From Mesorhabditis belari (lineage: Eukaryota > Nematoda > Chromadorea > Rhabditida > Rhabditidae): DNA of 64,000 nt. Of the stretch, positions 34,400 through 46,619 are shown piece by piece; positions within the stretch are counted from its first letter, which is position 1; each line of letters opens with the position of its first letter. The position numbers were made by a program, and so were the translations under genes. The notes under the pieces are model-generated. The model had not been told where the DNA came from. It was given only the letters and a program-made list of their open reading frames with translations, and did not search any database. The DNA lies in NCBI GenBank assembly GCA_958450365.1, contig CAUEEP010000930.1:62001-126000 (forward strand), given 5' to 3'.

Positions 34400-35860
34400 A
34401 AAACATATTGAATTGAAGAATTCAGTGCACCAAAGAAAGTGTTTACATTTTTTTTGAGTACAATGCACGCTAGAAAGCGCAAGAAGCAGTGAAAGTTTAA
34501 ATTAAAATCAAATTTGGAACTTTTTCACATAAAAAATAGGATTTAAACCCAGTTCAAGGTCATCAATTGAGAAAAAAAGCAAAAAAAAGCATAGTTTTCT
34601 TGTGCAATAGAAATCACAAAAGAAAAAAGCTCAAAAATGAATCTTTTTAATAAAGAAATCGATATTTCAATAAAATTAACAATTTAAAAACAAAAATATA
34701 TTAATTTAAACTATTGTTGATTTTTTTCAAATTAATTTTCTTTCTATACGGTAAGCTAGATTAGGTAAGCTAGAATTTTCTATGGCACCTACAAACGCTG
34801 TCGTAGCCTAGTTTGCTCTACCGTATCTAATTCCTACAATAGCTACCGTAATCTTTACTTTGATAGATAGAACACTTATATCTCAAGATCATTCAACTTT
34901 CTTCAGAAAATTTTCTTGCAACACATTTTTCGTCAGCTATTTTTCTCAGCTCAGCGATAAAAACGATAAAAATTTGATTGCTAAAGAAAAATTTTTGAGT
35001 CATACAACGGTATTTGGGGAAAATTTGATCAAAAACAAAAATTTGAACATTTTTCTGCAGAATCAGTTTATCTTCCGATGTACTTTGTGTAAATGTGTAA
35101 ACGTACCCTTTCTGGTACACCTGATTTATTTGTTTTTTCCGACTCAACTGGCACACTCGATTTAGTTCCTTTTGTCCGATTCTACTTTCATCAATCAGCT
35201 GTTTCCAATTTCTCTTACTTTGTGCTCCTTTTTAAGCTCCCTTTCTGATGCACTTGATTCCTCACTTTCTTTTGACATTGAACTAGAAATACTAGAAATT
35301 AAGTGAGCTAGAAGGAGTGTGCTTAGAAACTTTTCGAGTACAAAGTACACCTGTCGATTACAGTCCAATTTGTGAGTCTTTTTATTTCGCAAGTTTTTGA
35401 ATGCTCGGCACAAAGCGATTTCCCTGTTGCCATAGAATTTGATATCTGTGTGAGGCTAGAAACGTTCAAAATTCATTTTCAGCCTTGACAACTTAGAGTA
35501 TCCTTTACTGGCTTTAAATTTTAAGCTAAATATTTTAAAATTTAAAGCCAGTAAAGGATACTATAAGTTGAAAAGGCTAAATATCTTCGTTCTTAAACCT
35601 TGATTACTGTACTGCTATTGATTTTCTAAATGGTAAACTAGATTAGGTAAGCTAGGATTTTCTATGATATCTTTTCTATGATCTACAAAATCTATCATGG
35701 CCTAGTTTGCCCTACCGTATCCAATTTTTACAATAGCTACCGTAATCATTACTTTGATAGATAGAACACTCATATCTCAAGAAATTTGAGAGATTTGTTT
35801 TGAGATTTGTTTACACTTTGATATTTTTAATGTTTTAATGTTTTAAAGCTTTTTTCTAGA
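34400..35860. other. Intergenic, repeat-rich, no gene
   Basis: AT-rich region upstream of the 35861 gene. It holds two direct copies of a ~140 bp repeat (about 34745-34884 and 35628-35782, sharing GTAAGCTAGA and GATAGATAGAACACT words), a perfect-stem palindrome at 35489-35572, and GTGCACC-type hairpin repeats. Open frames inside lack splice or domain support. Confidence 0.55.
35489..35572. repeat. Perfect hairpin palindrome
   Basis: Arms of about 38 bp around a few-base centre: AGTATCCTTTACTGGCTTTA at 35498 is repeated in reverse up to 35563, and CAACTTAG extends the outer stem with one mismatch. No terminal repeat family was recognised. Confidence 0.8.
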
Positions 35861-38800
35861 ATGCGTCGAACTCGAAGCCAATCCGAGAGCTCGAGCAGCG
35901 AATGGGAAGTGGAAAATGGCGTCGAGAGAGAAGTGCCGATAGCCGATGACGTGGATTTGCTCTTTGGGAATTACTTGGATCAATTGAAAGTGAGTTAAAG
36001 GCTTAAATCGAAATCTTTATAAATTAACTAAGGAGTACTGTAACTTGCATGAACTGGAGGCCTTTAGTTTCGTTCTGCCCACTCTTTCTTTGCCATTCCT
36101 TACTTTACATGATTACTAATGCCCGTGTTCTGCCCAAGATTGTGCAGAGTCGAGTATTTCCGTCTCTTTCTTGCTTCCTCTTCCCTCATGTATTTCCTCT
36201 TCCTTCTCTGACATATAGCTCAGTAGTAGAGCATCTGCCCGGTAAACAGAAGTTCGAGGGTTCAAGTCCCCTCGGTTTCAAATTCTTTGCTATTCATTTC
36301 TTTACTTTATTGCAGTTTACAGTAGACAATCGCATTGAATCGAATTGAATAATTGATCAAGTATTAAGAGCCGTTTTAGGGGTCCCTTTAAGAGGTTAAC
36401 TCAAGCCTCGATTTCTAAGCGGTAAAGAGTAAAGAGCTCTAATATGAGACAAACGACTGAGGTTCGAGTCTCGCTGCAGTATTTTCGTTTGCTTGCATGA
36501 CTTTTTCCAAGTGTGGTCTATAAAAAGTTATGAAGAAAGTATAGAGTTCAAGTTTTTCAATGAAAAGTAATTTCTTGAACATTTTGTTTAGGTGATCGAC
36601 CATTTCCCTAATGAAAGTGAGGTAACGAGAGAAGCCTACCGCTATCAAGCGCAAGAGGTATCGATTTTTGTTCTCTTTTTCAGTGCTTTCAATTCCTCAA
36701 CAAATTTGCGATCGAATAAATATATGAGAAATGGAATGGGAAAAGATTAAGATCATAAAACGCTTATCATTTCCCCAAAACGATATTTTTCGAAAGGAAA
36801 ATACGGATGGGCGAACTTTTGCAAGGATACGAAACAAAAAAATGTTTAAAAGAGATCTTGATTACTGACTTTATTTTACATTTTCATAAATAGCATTGAA
36901 ATTTGGTCTAGAATCTCTTCTCAGCCGTCGGAAAACTCGATAACGTGAACACAGCGCTGAAAAAAGTGAACTATTTGCTGCAGAGAAAGGTTTGCTTTAT
37001 CGGAATTAAAAAGGTTTTTAAAAAATTCATTTTAATTCCAGAGATCCACCGATTTGAATCCACAAATTCTTCAAGAAGTGCACCGATTGAAGCTCGAGCA
37101 ACAGCTACAGTTGGAGGGATCAAGTGTGGAATTGATCGAAGAAAGGATTCAAGTACTCGATGACACGGCTACGGTAAGTTTTAAGCTTTAAATAGATTAG
37201 ATAAACTTCTACTAGATAAAAGTCTTTAGAAACGTTTTAAAAAATCTCTAGATATTGGTTTGACCTTGAATTTGATTGGTTTGATTTGATTTGATTAAAA
37301 GTTGAGCATTTAATGAATCTAGTTTAATCTTTACAAAGTATCTTTACAAAGAACCTACTAAAGAATGTTAGATAAAGAATTGAGTATGCTAGAGACGGTG
37401 TGTTTACGTTTAAACCACAAAGTACATTCAGCCTTGCTTTCAGGAGACATCAACCGAAGGAAACGAAGATCCACAGCTAAATCCGGGAGATGACAAGGAG
37501 CCAAATATTGAGGTAATCTTACAATAAATGACACACAATTTTGAGTATAAATAACTTTTACATACAAAACAAATACAAAAGTTCAGCCAGAAACGAATCT
37601 CGTTCAATTATTCGATATCACTGAAGACGGGGAAACCATCTTCAAGAAAGAAGTCCTCGACGATCTCTGTGATCAGATCGGTGATAGACCGGTTGGTTCT
37701 TGAAAATGAAAATGAAAATGTGAAAGCTAAATGCTTTTGAAAACCTAGATACTTTGCAAACTAATTCTAAAGATAAAAACCTTTCAGGTTGCCATCATTT
37801 CAACAGCCGGAAAATTTCGACAAGGGAAAACCTTTTGGAACAATGTTTTGTTGAAAGGGCTTCAAGAGGGAAATGCCGATTTTAAACCGACTGACTATAT
37901 TGGGTATTAGATTTAGAACTAGCTACATGCTTAGCTAGGTACTATACGCTGTTACAGTATTCTTTAGTTACAGTATCTCTTAGCTACTGTATACTTCTGT
38001 TACAGTATCCTTTAACTACAGTATCCTTCAGCTACAATAGAATACGGTTAGCTAGTGTAGTTTTGTACACAAATAAGTACAGTGCTTGAGGTTGTCCAGG
38101 TAAACTTTTACAATCAAATCCATTAACTAGACATTAGTTATATGCAAATTTACATAGAATTTTGTTTTAGCGGTCATGACGGTATCCGTTTTCAATCTGG
38201 ATACATTCGGCACACAAAGGGGATCATGGTTTGGCCAAAGGTTTTCATCAGAAAGGATAAACAAGGAAATGAGGTATAGAAAGAATATAGATAATTTCCA
38301 TTTAAAATATGATAACATTGACATTCTAGCTGGCCGTCATCCTCATGGACACTCAAGGCACATTTGACACGACGAGTGACATGATCGATTCGGCAATTAT
38401 CTTTTCGATCTCACTCCTTATGTCTTCCATCAAAGTAAAACTTGTTTTGAGGTTTCAGTTTCAAAGAAGTTTAAAGATTTTCAATGTTCGAACGCAAATC
38501 GACGCCCAGGATCTGGATTCGCTGAACCTTTTCCTTGCCTTCAGCCAAAGGACCGATGAAAGGGCGGGACAGGTAAATATTCAATCTAGAAGTCAGTTAC
38601 TATTTTCAAATACAAAAAATTTCACTTCCAATAAGGCCTAGCAGCTAGATATGACCTGGTCCTGTCATGAACTGGCTTAGCCTTAAGATAGCTTGTCACT
38701 AGCCTCGTCTGGCCTAGCTAGACCCTACCGTTGCCTAGACTTGTCCAGTTCTAACTTACTATGACCTTCAGCTTACTATTAGTTCTTAGCCTAGCTCAGC

Positions 38801-41800
38801 TCGAGTTGACTCTAAAAGCTCTAAAGCCGACCCTGGCCCGGTTCTGGTCTGCTAATCTTTATCAACAATCTTCCAGCACTTCATCATCATGATCCGAGAC
38901 GCACTCGAATCCGGCTTTCAACCATCATACATTGAGACTCTTCAGGTGGGTCGAGCTTCAAATTTCAGGAAGTTTGAGGAGAAATCTAAAGTTTTATAGG
39001 CTCAAACGAGACGAGCTCCTGAATTGAAAAAGCTACTTGAGGGGATCTTTTCGGCTTTCGAGAAAGTCGAGTGTTTCATGGCGAAAACCCCGAGTGAGCA
39101 TGTGCTGAATGCGAGTGGGGAGATTAGAGCTCAAGGTATCGAATAAATTTGAAACAATGGCTAGGGTTACGGTAGCCGATCCAGAGACCAAAGGGTTAAG
39201 GTTACCGTAGTTCTCAATAAACAATTACAGATTGCGGTGATCGATTCCTGGGAGATCTCTGCGAATGCGCAAATCACGTGCTTGAGAATTTGGTCCCAAA
39301 GACGTTCATGGGAAATCATCTCACAGGGAACACGTTGAAGCGATACGTTGAGGTTGGCGAAATTTCTATTTTACAGAATTGCTTAAAGCTTGATTATCTA
39401 CTAGCTTTTTTAGAACCTCGTCGATCACATCAAAGAGAACAATCACAAGGCGATCGGCTCAGCTTTCCAGGTCAGTTTCACTATCTTTGATCAGCTACAA
39501 GTCATCAGTTAGGTTTTATGCCATTATCATAGTCAATTCAAATCATCTATAGGCTACTTCCGAGCTCTTCTTCGAAAAAGCCAAAGCAGCCGCAGCTGAG
39601 TACTTCGCCGCAGCACACGATCAGGTAACTTCAAGCTTTTTCAGGCTTACGAACTTTTTCAAACGCCACCGATTCATGCCTTAAAACGTACCGTAATCTA
39701 AGCCCATTGATTGTCTTTACAGTAATCCTTATACTATCAAATATCTGATAACTTGTCTAGCTGATGCGCGGGTCCGGGCATCAGCCAATAAATCCAAAAG
39801 AGTACGAAGAGACACTCAAGAAATTCGTCGATGAAGCACTTCAGGTAAAAAGAGCATCATAAAAAAAGAGAAAAATTTGATCTAAAGCTTTAGAATAGAG
39901 CTGAAAACCAGAAATATATTCATTAATATTTTCAGGAATACAGCTCAAAACCACTCTTTGGGACTCAAGAAGTTAAAGAGAAAACTTTCTTGGCGTTGAA
40001 GGAGTCTTTAGAGGTGAGTGGAATGGAATTGGTGTTGGAGTTTGGTAAAGAATTTTATTATCAGAGATTTTTCTAATATTATTGTCAGCTTTAGAAATAA
40101 CACTATTGAATCTTTAAATAACTTTGGATTAACTGTCTCCAGAGCTAGCTATTGGGTTAGTGATTTGAAAACTGCGGGCTATTTCGCGGGACTCGCAGGT
40201 AAAAAAAACAACAGCATTGAACCAGCTGAACGGGGGTTTGGTTACTTCAACATTTCCTCCAATTATTGCAAAAAAATTATGCTTCCAGCTTTTTATTTTT
40301 TGGTATTTTTCTTCACTTCTAATGCACAATCTGCCACCAGGACATATTCGTCATGTCATGCTTTATGAGTTCCTACAAGAGCACAGTGCAGGCTTGGCAG
40401 CTCCTAATATTAAAAAGATATATGGGGAGGACTCACCTTTTGAAAGAACGTATCAAGTATGGTTTGCCAAGTTTCGTTCTGGGGACAAATCTTTGAAAGA
40501 TGCAGAGGGCCGTGGAGCGGCACCCCAACTGGATGATTCCAAATTACTCGAACTCATTACCAACGACCATCGGGTATCATCGCGTGAATTGGGAGAAGAG
40601 TTAGGGGTTGATCATGTTACAGTGCTAAATCACCTACATACCCTTGGATTTAAATCGAAACTTGGGGCTTGGGTGCCCCATGACCTCACTGACCCCCAGA
40701 AGTGGCAGCGCGCGTCCATTGGTGTCGATTTCGGAGGAAGCGGCAATGGGTGGGGTCAGCCGAGAAACCCGAAAGTGACCCCAAGCCCGATTTGCACCAG
40801 ACGAGGTTTATGCTCTGCGTTTTCTGGGATATGGAGGGAGTGGTATACTGGGAGTTGCTGGATAGCAAGACGACCCTTAATGCAATCAAATACAGTGAAC
40901 GGTTGGGAAAGGCGAATGAATCCTTGAAGAAGAATAGGCCCTCCAAGTCAAAGGTCGTTTTCATCCACGACAACGCGCGCTTTCATGTTGCAAAACTGAC
41001 TCGCTCTAAAATAAATAGCCTTGTTTGGGAACTTTTGGCGCATTCCTCATACAGTCCGGACCTCGTCCCTTTTGATTACTATTTATTCCGGATCATGAGT
41101 AATGAGCTTGCGAGAGAACACTTCGATTCGGAAGAAGCAGTCAAAAATTGGCTTTGAAAGTTTTCCGCTTCAAAACCAAAATCCTACCACGAAAGAGGAA
41201 TCCGCAAATTGCCTGTAAAATGCGCAGAAGTCGTCAATAATAATGGAAATTATTTGGAATGAATTTATGGTTTTATGTCGAATAAATTTTAGTTCAAAGC
41301 CCCGCAGTTTTCAATTCATCAACCCAATATAAATCAAGTAAAGTAAAGCTGAGCTGATGCAAAATAATAATCTTAGATGAGATGGGTTTATATGATTTTA
41401 AGCCTTCAATATTAGTTAACTGAATATCATTTAACTTATATTATTATTAGATATTAATTCACTGGATAGTATCTCTGAATGTTAGCTTTTGTTTTAGGCA
41501 AAATGCCAAGAGAAGCTGCTTAGCAATCGGAGCCGTTTCCGCGACTTTTTGATGGCCGATGCCGTGCATCAAAGCTCAGAGTTGTACGAGAAAGGGATGA
41601 AGGTATGAAAATGAATTTGTCTTTTCTTCAAATTTAATATTCAGCCAGACTTCGGGGATTCCCTTCTCGGAAAAGCTACCGTTGAACAAGTGAAAGCTCG
41701 ACACGAGAAAGCCTTTCCTGAAGCAATGTCACTTTTTGAGAATGGTTTGTCATTCTTAGATTTATAGACTTAGATTTGAAGCTTTAATTTTAAGATTTAT

Positions 41801-43834
41801 AGCTTTAGATTTTAGATTTAGATTTAGATTTAAAGATTTAAGTGTACTTTTTCTTAAAAATATAGAAACACCACCAATCTAGCGCTCCTGTTTTCTTCTT
41901 ATCGAAATAACTTGCTTTATGAAAGGATCGGTGCACCAGAAAGGCTGTGTTTACCGATTTAAGTACAAAGTACACATCTGATTTCCAATTATTGTTATTG
42001 GTGTTAAAACATTGAAAATTGATCAGAAAACTGATCAGATTGACGAGTATTTTGAAATGGAAACACGCCTTTTCTAGTTCACCAACTTGGCACTTGAAAG
42101 CTGTCAATTTTAGTGCACCAGACATGGTGTGTTTGCAGGTTTAATCACAAAGTACATCTTTAGTTTCTTGTTCTAACAAATATCCGTTTTTTTTCAGCTG
42201 TTGAGCCTTTCAACGATGAGGTGGATTTGATCAAGCGTAAGAGGAATCTTCTCACGAAGATGATTTTGGTTGGTTTAGAATTTGATACAGAAATCTTAGA
42301 ACTTGTAAATGTTCACTGGTGATCGTACTTTTAAACTGATTTCAAGTCATGAATTCAGACTCGTTTCGAGGATCTCCAGAGTGACAACCTCGTCGTTCAA
42401 CTCAACGCATCTTTGGATTCAATGATCAACGCGCTTGCAGACAATTACGGAAAATTTTTGAAAGAGGTGGCTAGCTTTTTGCTTTTGTAAACGCACACCT
42501 TCTGGCAACCTAATTCACCCAATTTCAGCAAGTTCCATTGGCCAAGAAGTTAGACGAAATCGGAATGTTTATCGAACGCGGGATGAATGCTTTGAATACA
42601 AATTTTGAAGCAAACAAGGTAAACTGCAGGAATTGGCAGCCTTGCTGGCTTTGCTCCTGACATTGTCGGGACTTCAGTTACCTTTCAGTCAAAGTCAAAG
42701 ATCAGTCGATGCTTGGCTATAGCCAGAGATTCCAGTGGTAACTGATCTTAACTTACGCTAGGCAAGATCAAATCTTTTGGAGAATTTGAAAGAAATCTAG
42801 TCAAGCCAGGCCAGATAAAATCATCACCAGAGTCATAGTAGCTTTTTGTTAATCCGGAAATAGTTTTTTTTTTGAATTAAAGCTAGTCAGCCTTAGATCT
42901 GAATTCCATTCTTCGCCAGATTCCGAGGAGAAGCCTTGGATTGATTACCTACTATAGAGATGGCACTAAACGACCAAAAACAACACACTAGAAACGCTTC
43001 TAACTTGCTATCAATCTACCGGATTGAGGTATCTATAGCTCAAAAAATAGAGAAATAGAGCTTTCGAATGGACTAAAGTAGACGCTAAAATCTCAATCCT
43101 AAAGAAAGTTACAGTGGTTTAAAGTTGAAATGGGCCGTACTCGAGCGTAGTCGAGCTACTAACTATAACTTTCTTTAGCATTCATCTTTTTGAGTGTGCT
43201 TTAGTTCATTCGAAAGCTCTTGAGATTCTCTATTTTTTGAGCTATAGATCGTCTCAATTCGGCAGATTAATAGCAAGTTAAAACCGTTTTTAGTGACGTT
43301 TGTAGTTACCGACAGATTTTGTGGCTAGGTTTGTAGCTTGTAGTGCTCTTGTCTAGCCTATAACTAGACTATTACATTTCAGGCTCAATTCATCATCGAT
43401 ATTTCTCAACTAATGCCGAAAATTGATTTGAACATGCTCCGTCAAATGATTGACAACTTTAAGGATGCGAAGGGAGCGCTGTTTAAGGTAAAGATTGATT
43501 GTAGATTGTTAAATGTCAGTTTCAGCGATGTGAGGATCACTTTGAATCCGCGGTTCGTGCGCATTTCAACATGGAAAAGCTGAGGAACAAGATCATCGAT
43601 ATGAGATATCGACAAAACGAAGCACAGAAAAGATTGGGGCTGAACAAGTCCTCAGAACGTAGCAAAGTCAAGCCAGGCCAGGCCCGGAAAATCGCTTTTA
43701 TATCAATACTTTATTCATGTAAGCATGAAAAAGTGACAACGGAAAATGTCTTTGAAATAATTCTGGCTAGAATCCAGATTGGTATGGGTTTATTGATTGG
43801 TTGTACCGGTAATTATCTACTCACCAGACTGTAA
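35861..43834 (+). CDS. GBP/atlastin-like GTPase with chimeric C-terminus
   Basis: Paralog of the 6226-16300 gene with the same intron positions through exon 24; about 840 aa. Exons: 35861-35989, 36592-36657, 36912-36989, 37042-37173, 37444-37512, 37587-37691, 37788-37903, 38171-38273, 38330-38434, 38459-38572, 38877-38945, 39000-39135, 39231-39352, 39414-39470, 39553-39624, 39761-39844, 39936-40013, 41498-41602, 41645-41744, 42198-42268, 42359-42466, 42529-42618, 43383-43487, 43526-43834. P-loop GKFRQGKT at 201-208, DTQG 273-276, IRD 345-347. The acidic N-terminus differs from its paralog. After QKRLGLNK (about 43640) homology stops and the frame enters sequence antisense to a stalk-like unit, ending at TAA 43832-43834. 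The CaaX tail is therefore lost. A mariner and a palindromic MITE lie in introns. The GTPase part appears intact; the tail may not be functional. Confidence 0.8.
36209..36280 (+). pseudogene. tRNA-like sequence (GGT anticodon), probably dead
   Basis: In intron 1 of the 35861 gene. The D-arm (GCTCAGTAGTAGAGC), anticodon loop (CCGGTAA, anticodon GGT, threonine) and T-arm (CGAGGGTTCAAGTCCCCTCG) are clear. The acceptor stem pairs poorly and the T-loop seems one base too long. A second, weaker T-arm-like piece (GAGGTTCGAGTCTCG) follows at about 36454-36468. Confidence 0.45.
37915..38060. repeat. TACAGTATCCTTTAGCTA tandem-like array
   Basis: About seven imperfect ~18-20 bp units of the form AGTTACAGTATCCTTTAGCTACTGTA in intron 7 of the 35861 gene. 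Confidence 0.6.
40152..41327 (+). mobile_element. Mariner transposon, internally deleted
   Basis: Terminal repeats TTGGGTTAGTGATTTGAAAA at 40152 and the reverse ending ...CATCAACCCAA at 41327, flanked by TA. N-terminal HTH region 40350-40690 (FRSGDKSLKDAEGRG, LGVDHVTVLNHL, WVPHDLT) is joined with a frameshift to 40800-41157, containing FMLCVFWDMEGVVYWELL, VVFIHDNARFHVAK and SSYSPDLVPFDYYLF (second and third Asp of D,D34D). The first catalytic Asp block is deleted. Lies in intron 17 of the GTPase gene. Confidence 0.9.
41930..42145. repeat. GTGCACCAGAAAGG hairpin-type repeats in intron
   Basis: Contains CGGTGCACCAGAAAGGCTGT, its relative GTGCACCAGACATGGTGTGT and an inverted GTGTTTCCATTT/AAATGGAAACAC-like pair. 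Same dispersed family as 825-977. Confidence 0.45.
42965..43315. mobile_element. Palindromic foldback element in intron
   Basis: Two arms of about 150 bp in inverted orientation share AACTTGCTAT, ATCTATAGCTCAAAAAATAG, GAGCTTTCGAATG and CTAAAGAAAGTTA words. It is in intron 22 of the 35861 GTPase gene. No coding potential; terminal duplication not identified. Confidence 0.65.
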
Positions 43835-46215
43835 AAGAAAAAGATCCAGTTGTCGACGAGCCCTTTGTCAAGCAGCTTAGGCAATTCCCCATGTTTGTCA
43901 TACTTGAAAAGAGTCCTCGAGAAAAAGTCGCGTTTACTTTTCGAGTATTCGATGAGTGCCGAGATTTTCGCAATGCTCAATGGGCCACACGCGAGCAAAT
44001 CGTGAAACATCTAAAAGTTCAAAAGTTTTTAGCTAACTTCAGGAAAGTATGTTCTTCACTAGCACTTTTGACTGGCTTATTGACCGGTGGAAAATCCATG
44101 ATGTAAGTGACAATAAAGTTGACAAATCTCGCACCAACCTCAGCCAACAACTCGTCGAACACATCTCCGACCCGTTGCGCACAAATTTTCTTCTTTGTCG
44201 GCTAAATTCGGCTTTCTCTATTTAACCAAACTGATCAATTCACCTTCGTTTTCCGTCTGCGCAACACTTTTCGCTTGAGCGAGCTTTTGCGCGTCCGTCC
44301 ATTTTGGGTCCTCCGTACGACGAATGAGCTCATTCTAAAGTTGATATAGCAGCTCCGTTTGATAATTTACATGACTGTATCCAGGTTTTAGATTAGACTT
44401 TTTAAAGCCTTTTTTTCAAAATTGTGAGCCTGCAGAAAATCCAGGTCATGGCTTTGATTCTGGTCTGGTCATAAAAAAAAATTGGCTCATGAGCTAACAA
44501 CTGTTAGCCAGGGTCCGGGTTCACCATCCGCAAGATCGCAAGATTTTGGACACAAGTCTGGTTCATAAACTAAACTTGCGAGTTCGCAAGTTATGTGACG
44601 CAATGCCTATGTGAAGTCGCAAGTTGCAAATCCCAAGCCGTAAGTCACAAGTCCCAAGTTCGCCGGTTTGCAAGTTGCAAGTTGCAAGTCCTAAGTCCTC
44701 GCAAGTTGGTGATGATGAACCCGGATCTTGTCTTGTCCAGGTCTTGGACTGGCTACTGGATCTCTCTTTGCTGCAGGCCCAACTCATAAATCTCCTGACA
44801 GGCCTGTCTGTAAGCCCGTTAGAAGCCTGACCTGGCCTGGCCCGGTTGAAATGACCCAATTTCCGGAAATGGATTCACAACGAATCCAAAAATAGTTAAA
44901 GATATAATAGACAATATTCGTTTGAGCAAAAGGTCAACATTTTTGAGTTTTTTCTAAAACATCCAATCATTGAGTGCTCAATGAACACATACCTCGTATC
45001 CCCGAACGTTGACTTCAATTCCATCGTGTTCTCGCATGTAGAGGACGCACTCGGTGTGAAATTTGTGCACAAAGTACATCATGACTATCGAGTCGATTCG
45101 AATCTCACACCACGCCGCATACTCCTGGTAGATTTCTTCGAAATGTCTCTGCTTTTCTTTTTTGTCATCGATTTGCTGAAACGTGACTTTTCTTTGCACA
45201 AAATTGGCTCAACCTCTAGAATTGCTTTCAAAACGCCGAACTTGATGTCCATCTCGTGGACAGCGTCGTCAACTAGCGTTTTCGAGACATATCGGTCGAT
45301 CTCTGTGTCGGAGATTTCCTCTGAAGTATGTTTATGACAATATTAGCTGTAAATTAAACCGTATTCTGGTGAGACAGGGCGTGGAAAGTTGGTTGGCAAT
45401 GAAGCACTAAATGACAAGATTAATTTGGTCGCTTCCTTTGCTTTTTGTTTTGTTTTAATTATGATCTTCTAAAGCGGGACTTTAGCATTGTGTTCCCGTC
45501 AAGATAAATGTAAATTTCTCCAGTTTGTCTCTAGTTGGGGAAAGGTACTCGAAAAATAGTATAAATGGCTTTATTAGGTTTATCGTCATTCATTCTGGCT
45601 CGAATCTATTCAAAAGCCATCTAAAATCTAGGAAAAATCTGCTAAAATTCAATGATAGAGTAAGAAATCAAAGTTCAATTTGCCTATTAATTTGTTGGCG
45701 GGGCAAAGGTGTAGAAGTTCCGTTAAAGCTCTGACTTTAACAAACCTCCGTGAATCTACTAGAGCCCCATTTGCATAGGTTGTTTCCTTCGAAGCTTCGA
45801 ATCTTTGTCTTGTCTTTTCCATTGCCGAATCATCCACTATTTTTTTTTCTTTCTTCAATTCAAATTCTTGCGAGGGTTGTGAAATAGGTTTGTAACAAGG
45901 CGGTGGTCGATGATTTCCCATTAGTTCCGGAGAAGTTTCAGCACTTTCTTTTTCCTTTTCCTCTTTGAACATACCCAGCAGATTCAGAGACCCATTTGAT
46001 TGCGTCTTACAAATTTCATGCTCTTCCTCCAGATCATTTTCCGAATCAGAAGCAATAGCGGAATAATTTGCGGAATCGCTTTTCTAAAGTGAGCCAAGAT
46101 TCGCTAGAATTAGTCTCAAACCTGGATCTCGGCAGCCAATTCAGCTTCGAGCTTGGCTTTTTTGGTCTCTGCGATTTTCTTTGAGACAAGCATGTTCCGA
46201 CAAGTCAAACCCGTT
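43640..46215 (-). pseudogene. Truncated GTPase-less stalk-like unit joined to GTPase gene
   Basis: Stray copy of the 23-31 kb tandem unit. Order on the minus strand: charged helix exon near 46215-46122; long exon 46083-45753 with NHRPPPCYKPISQPSQEF; exon 45409-45363 (ASLPTNFPRPVSPEY); about 45324-45217; 45179-44997 (HFEEIYQEYAAWCEIRIDS); 44332-44240; about 44210-44148; and 44010-43826 (LACGPLSIAKISALIEY). A 4-base insertion near 44275 shifts the frame. The unit ends abruptly at about 43640 in intron sequence, where it abuts the last exon of the plus-strand GTPase gene. It keeps a longer fifth-exon region than any unit of the main array. Confidence 0.6.
44575..44708. repeat. GCAAGTTGCAAGTC tandem-like repeat
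   Basis: About nine imperfect ~14 bp units based on AAGTCGCAAGTTGC, in an intron-like part of the stray unit, next to CTGGCC-type low-complexity sequence. Confidence 0.6.
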
Positions 46216-46619
46216 TTCTAAAAAGATAGTGAAGGAGAAATTGGAATTTAAGAGTGATAATCTTAGTGCTCAGCGCTTCCTAAAGCAAATGATAAAAGTT
46301 CTTTCTCCTTTTTCAGTTGAGCAAACTCGTTTTTCTTTTCCAAAATCATTTCGTATTGTAAAAATGTTTTTATGATCTCTTGGTACTATCAAAATACTTT
46401 TACATCGTTTTCTCGCCAACCAAAAGAAAATAAATGTAAATCTCCTCCAGATCTCTAGTTGGATAAAGATCCAAAAAATAGTATAAATTTACAGGAAACT
46501 GGATTTAACAGGTAAACTTGGGCAAACTAAACCATTTGAAGTCGTTCAGTTACCCAGTTCAGTCACAGAATGAATAAAGCAATGAAATACCTTTTTTTCT
46601 CACCTCAACCTTTGGATCC

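Noticed and set aside
44095..44150. In-frame extension MDFPPVNKPVK... joining two stalk-unit exons
   Set aside because: The frame is open, but the aligned GTPase gene has an intron here, and other units carry transposons in it, so it is better read as intron.
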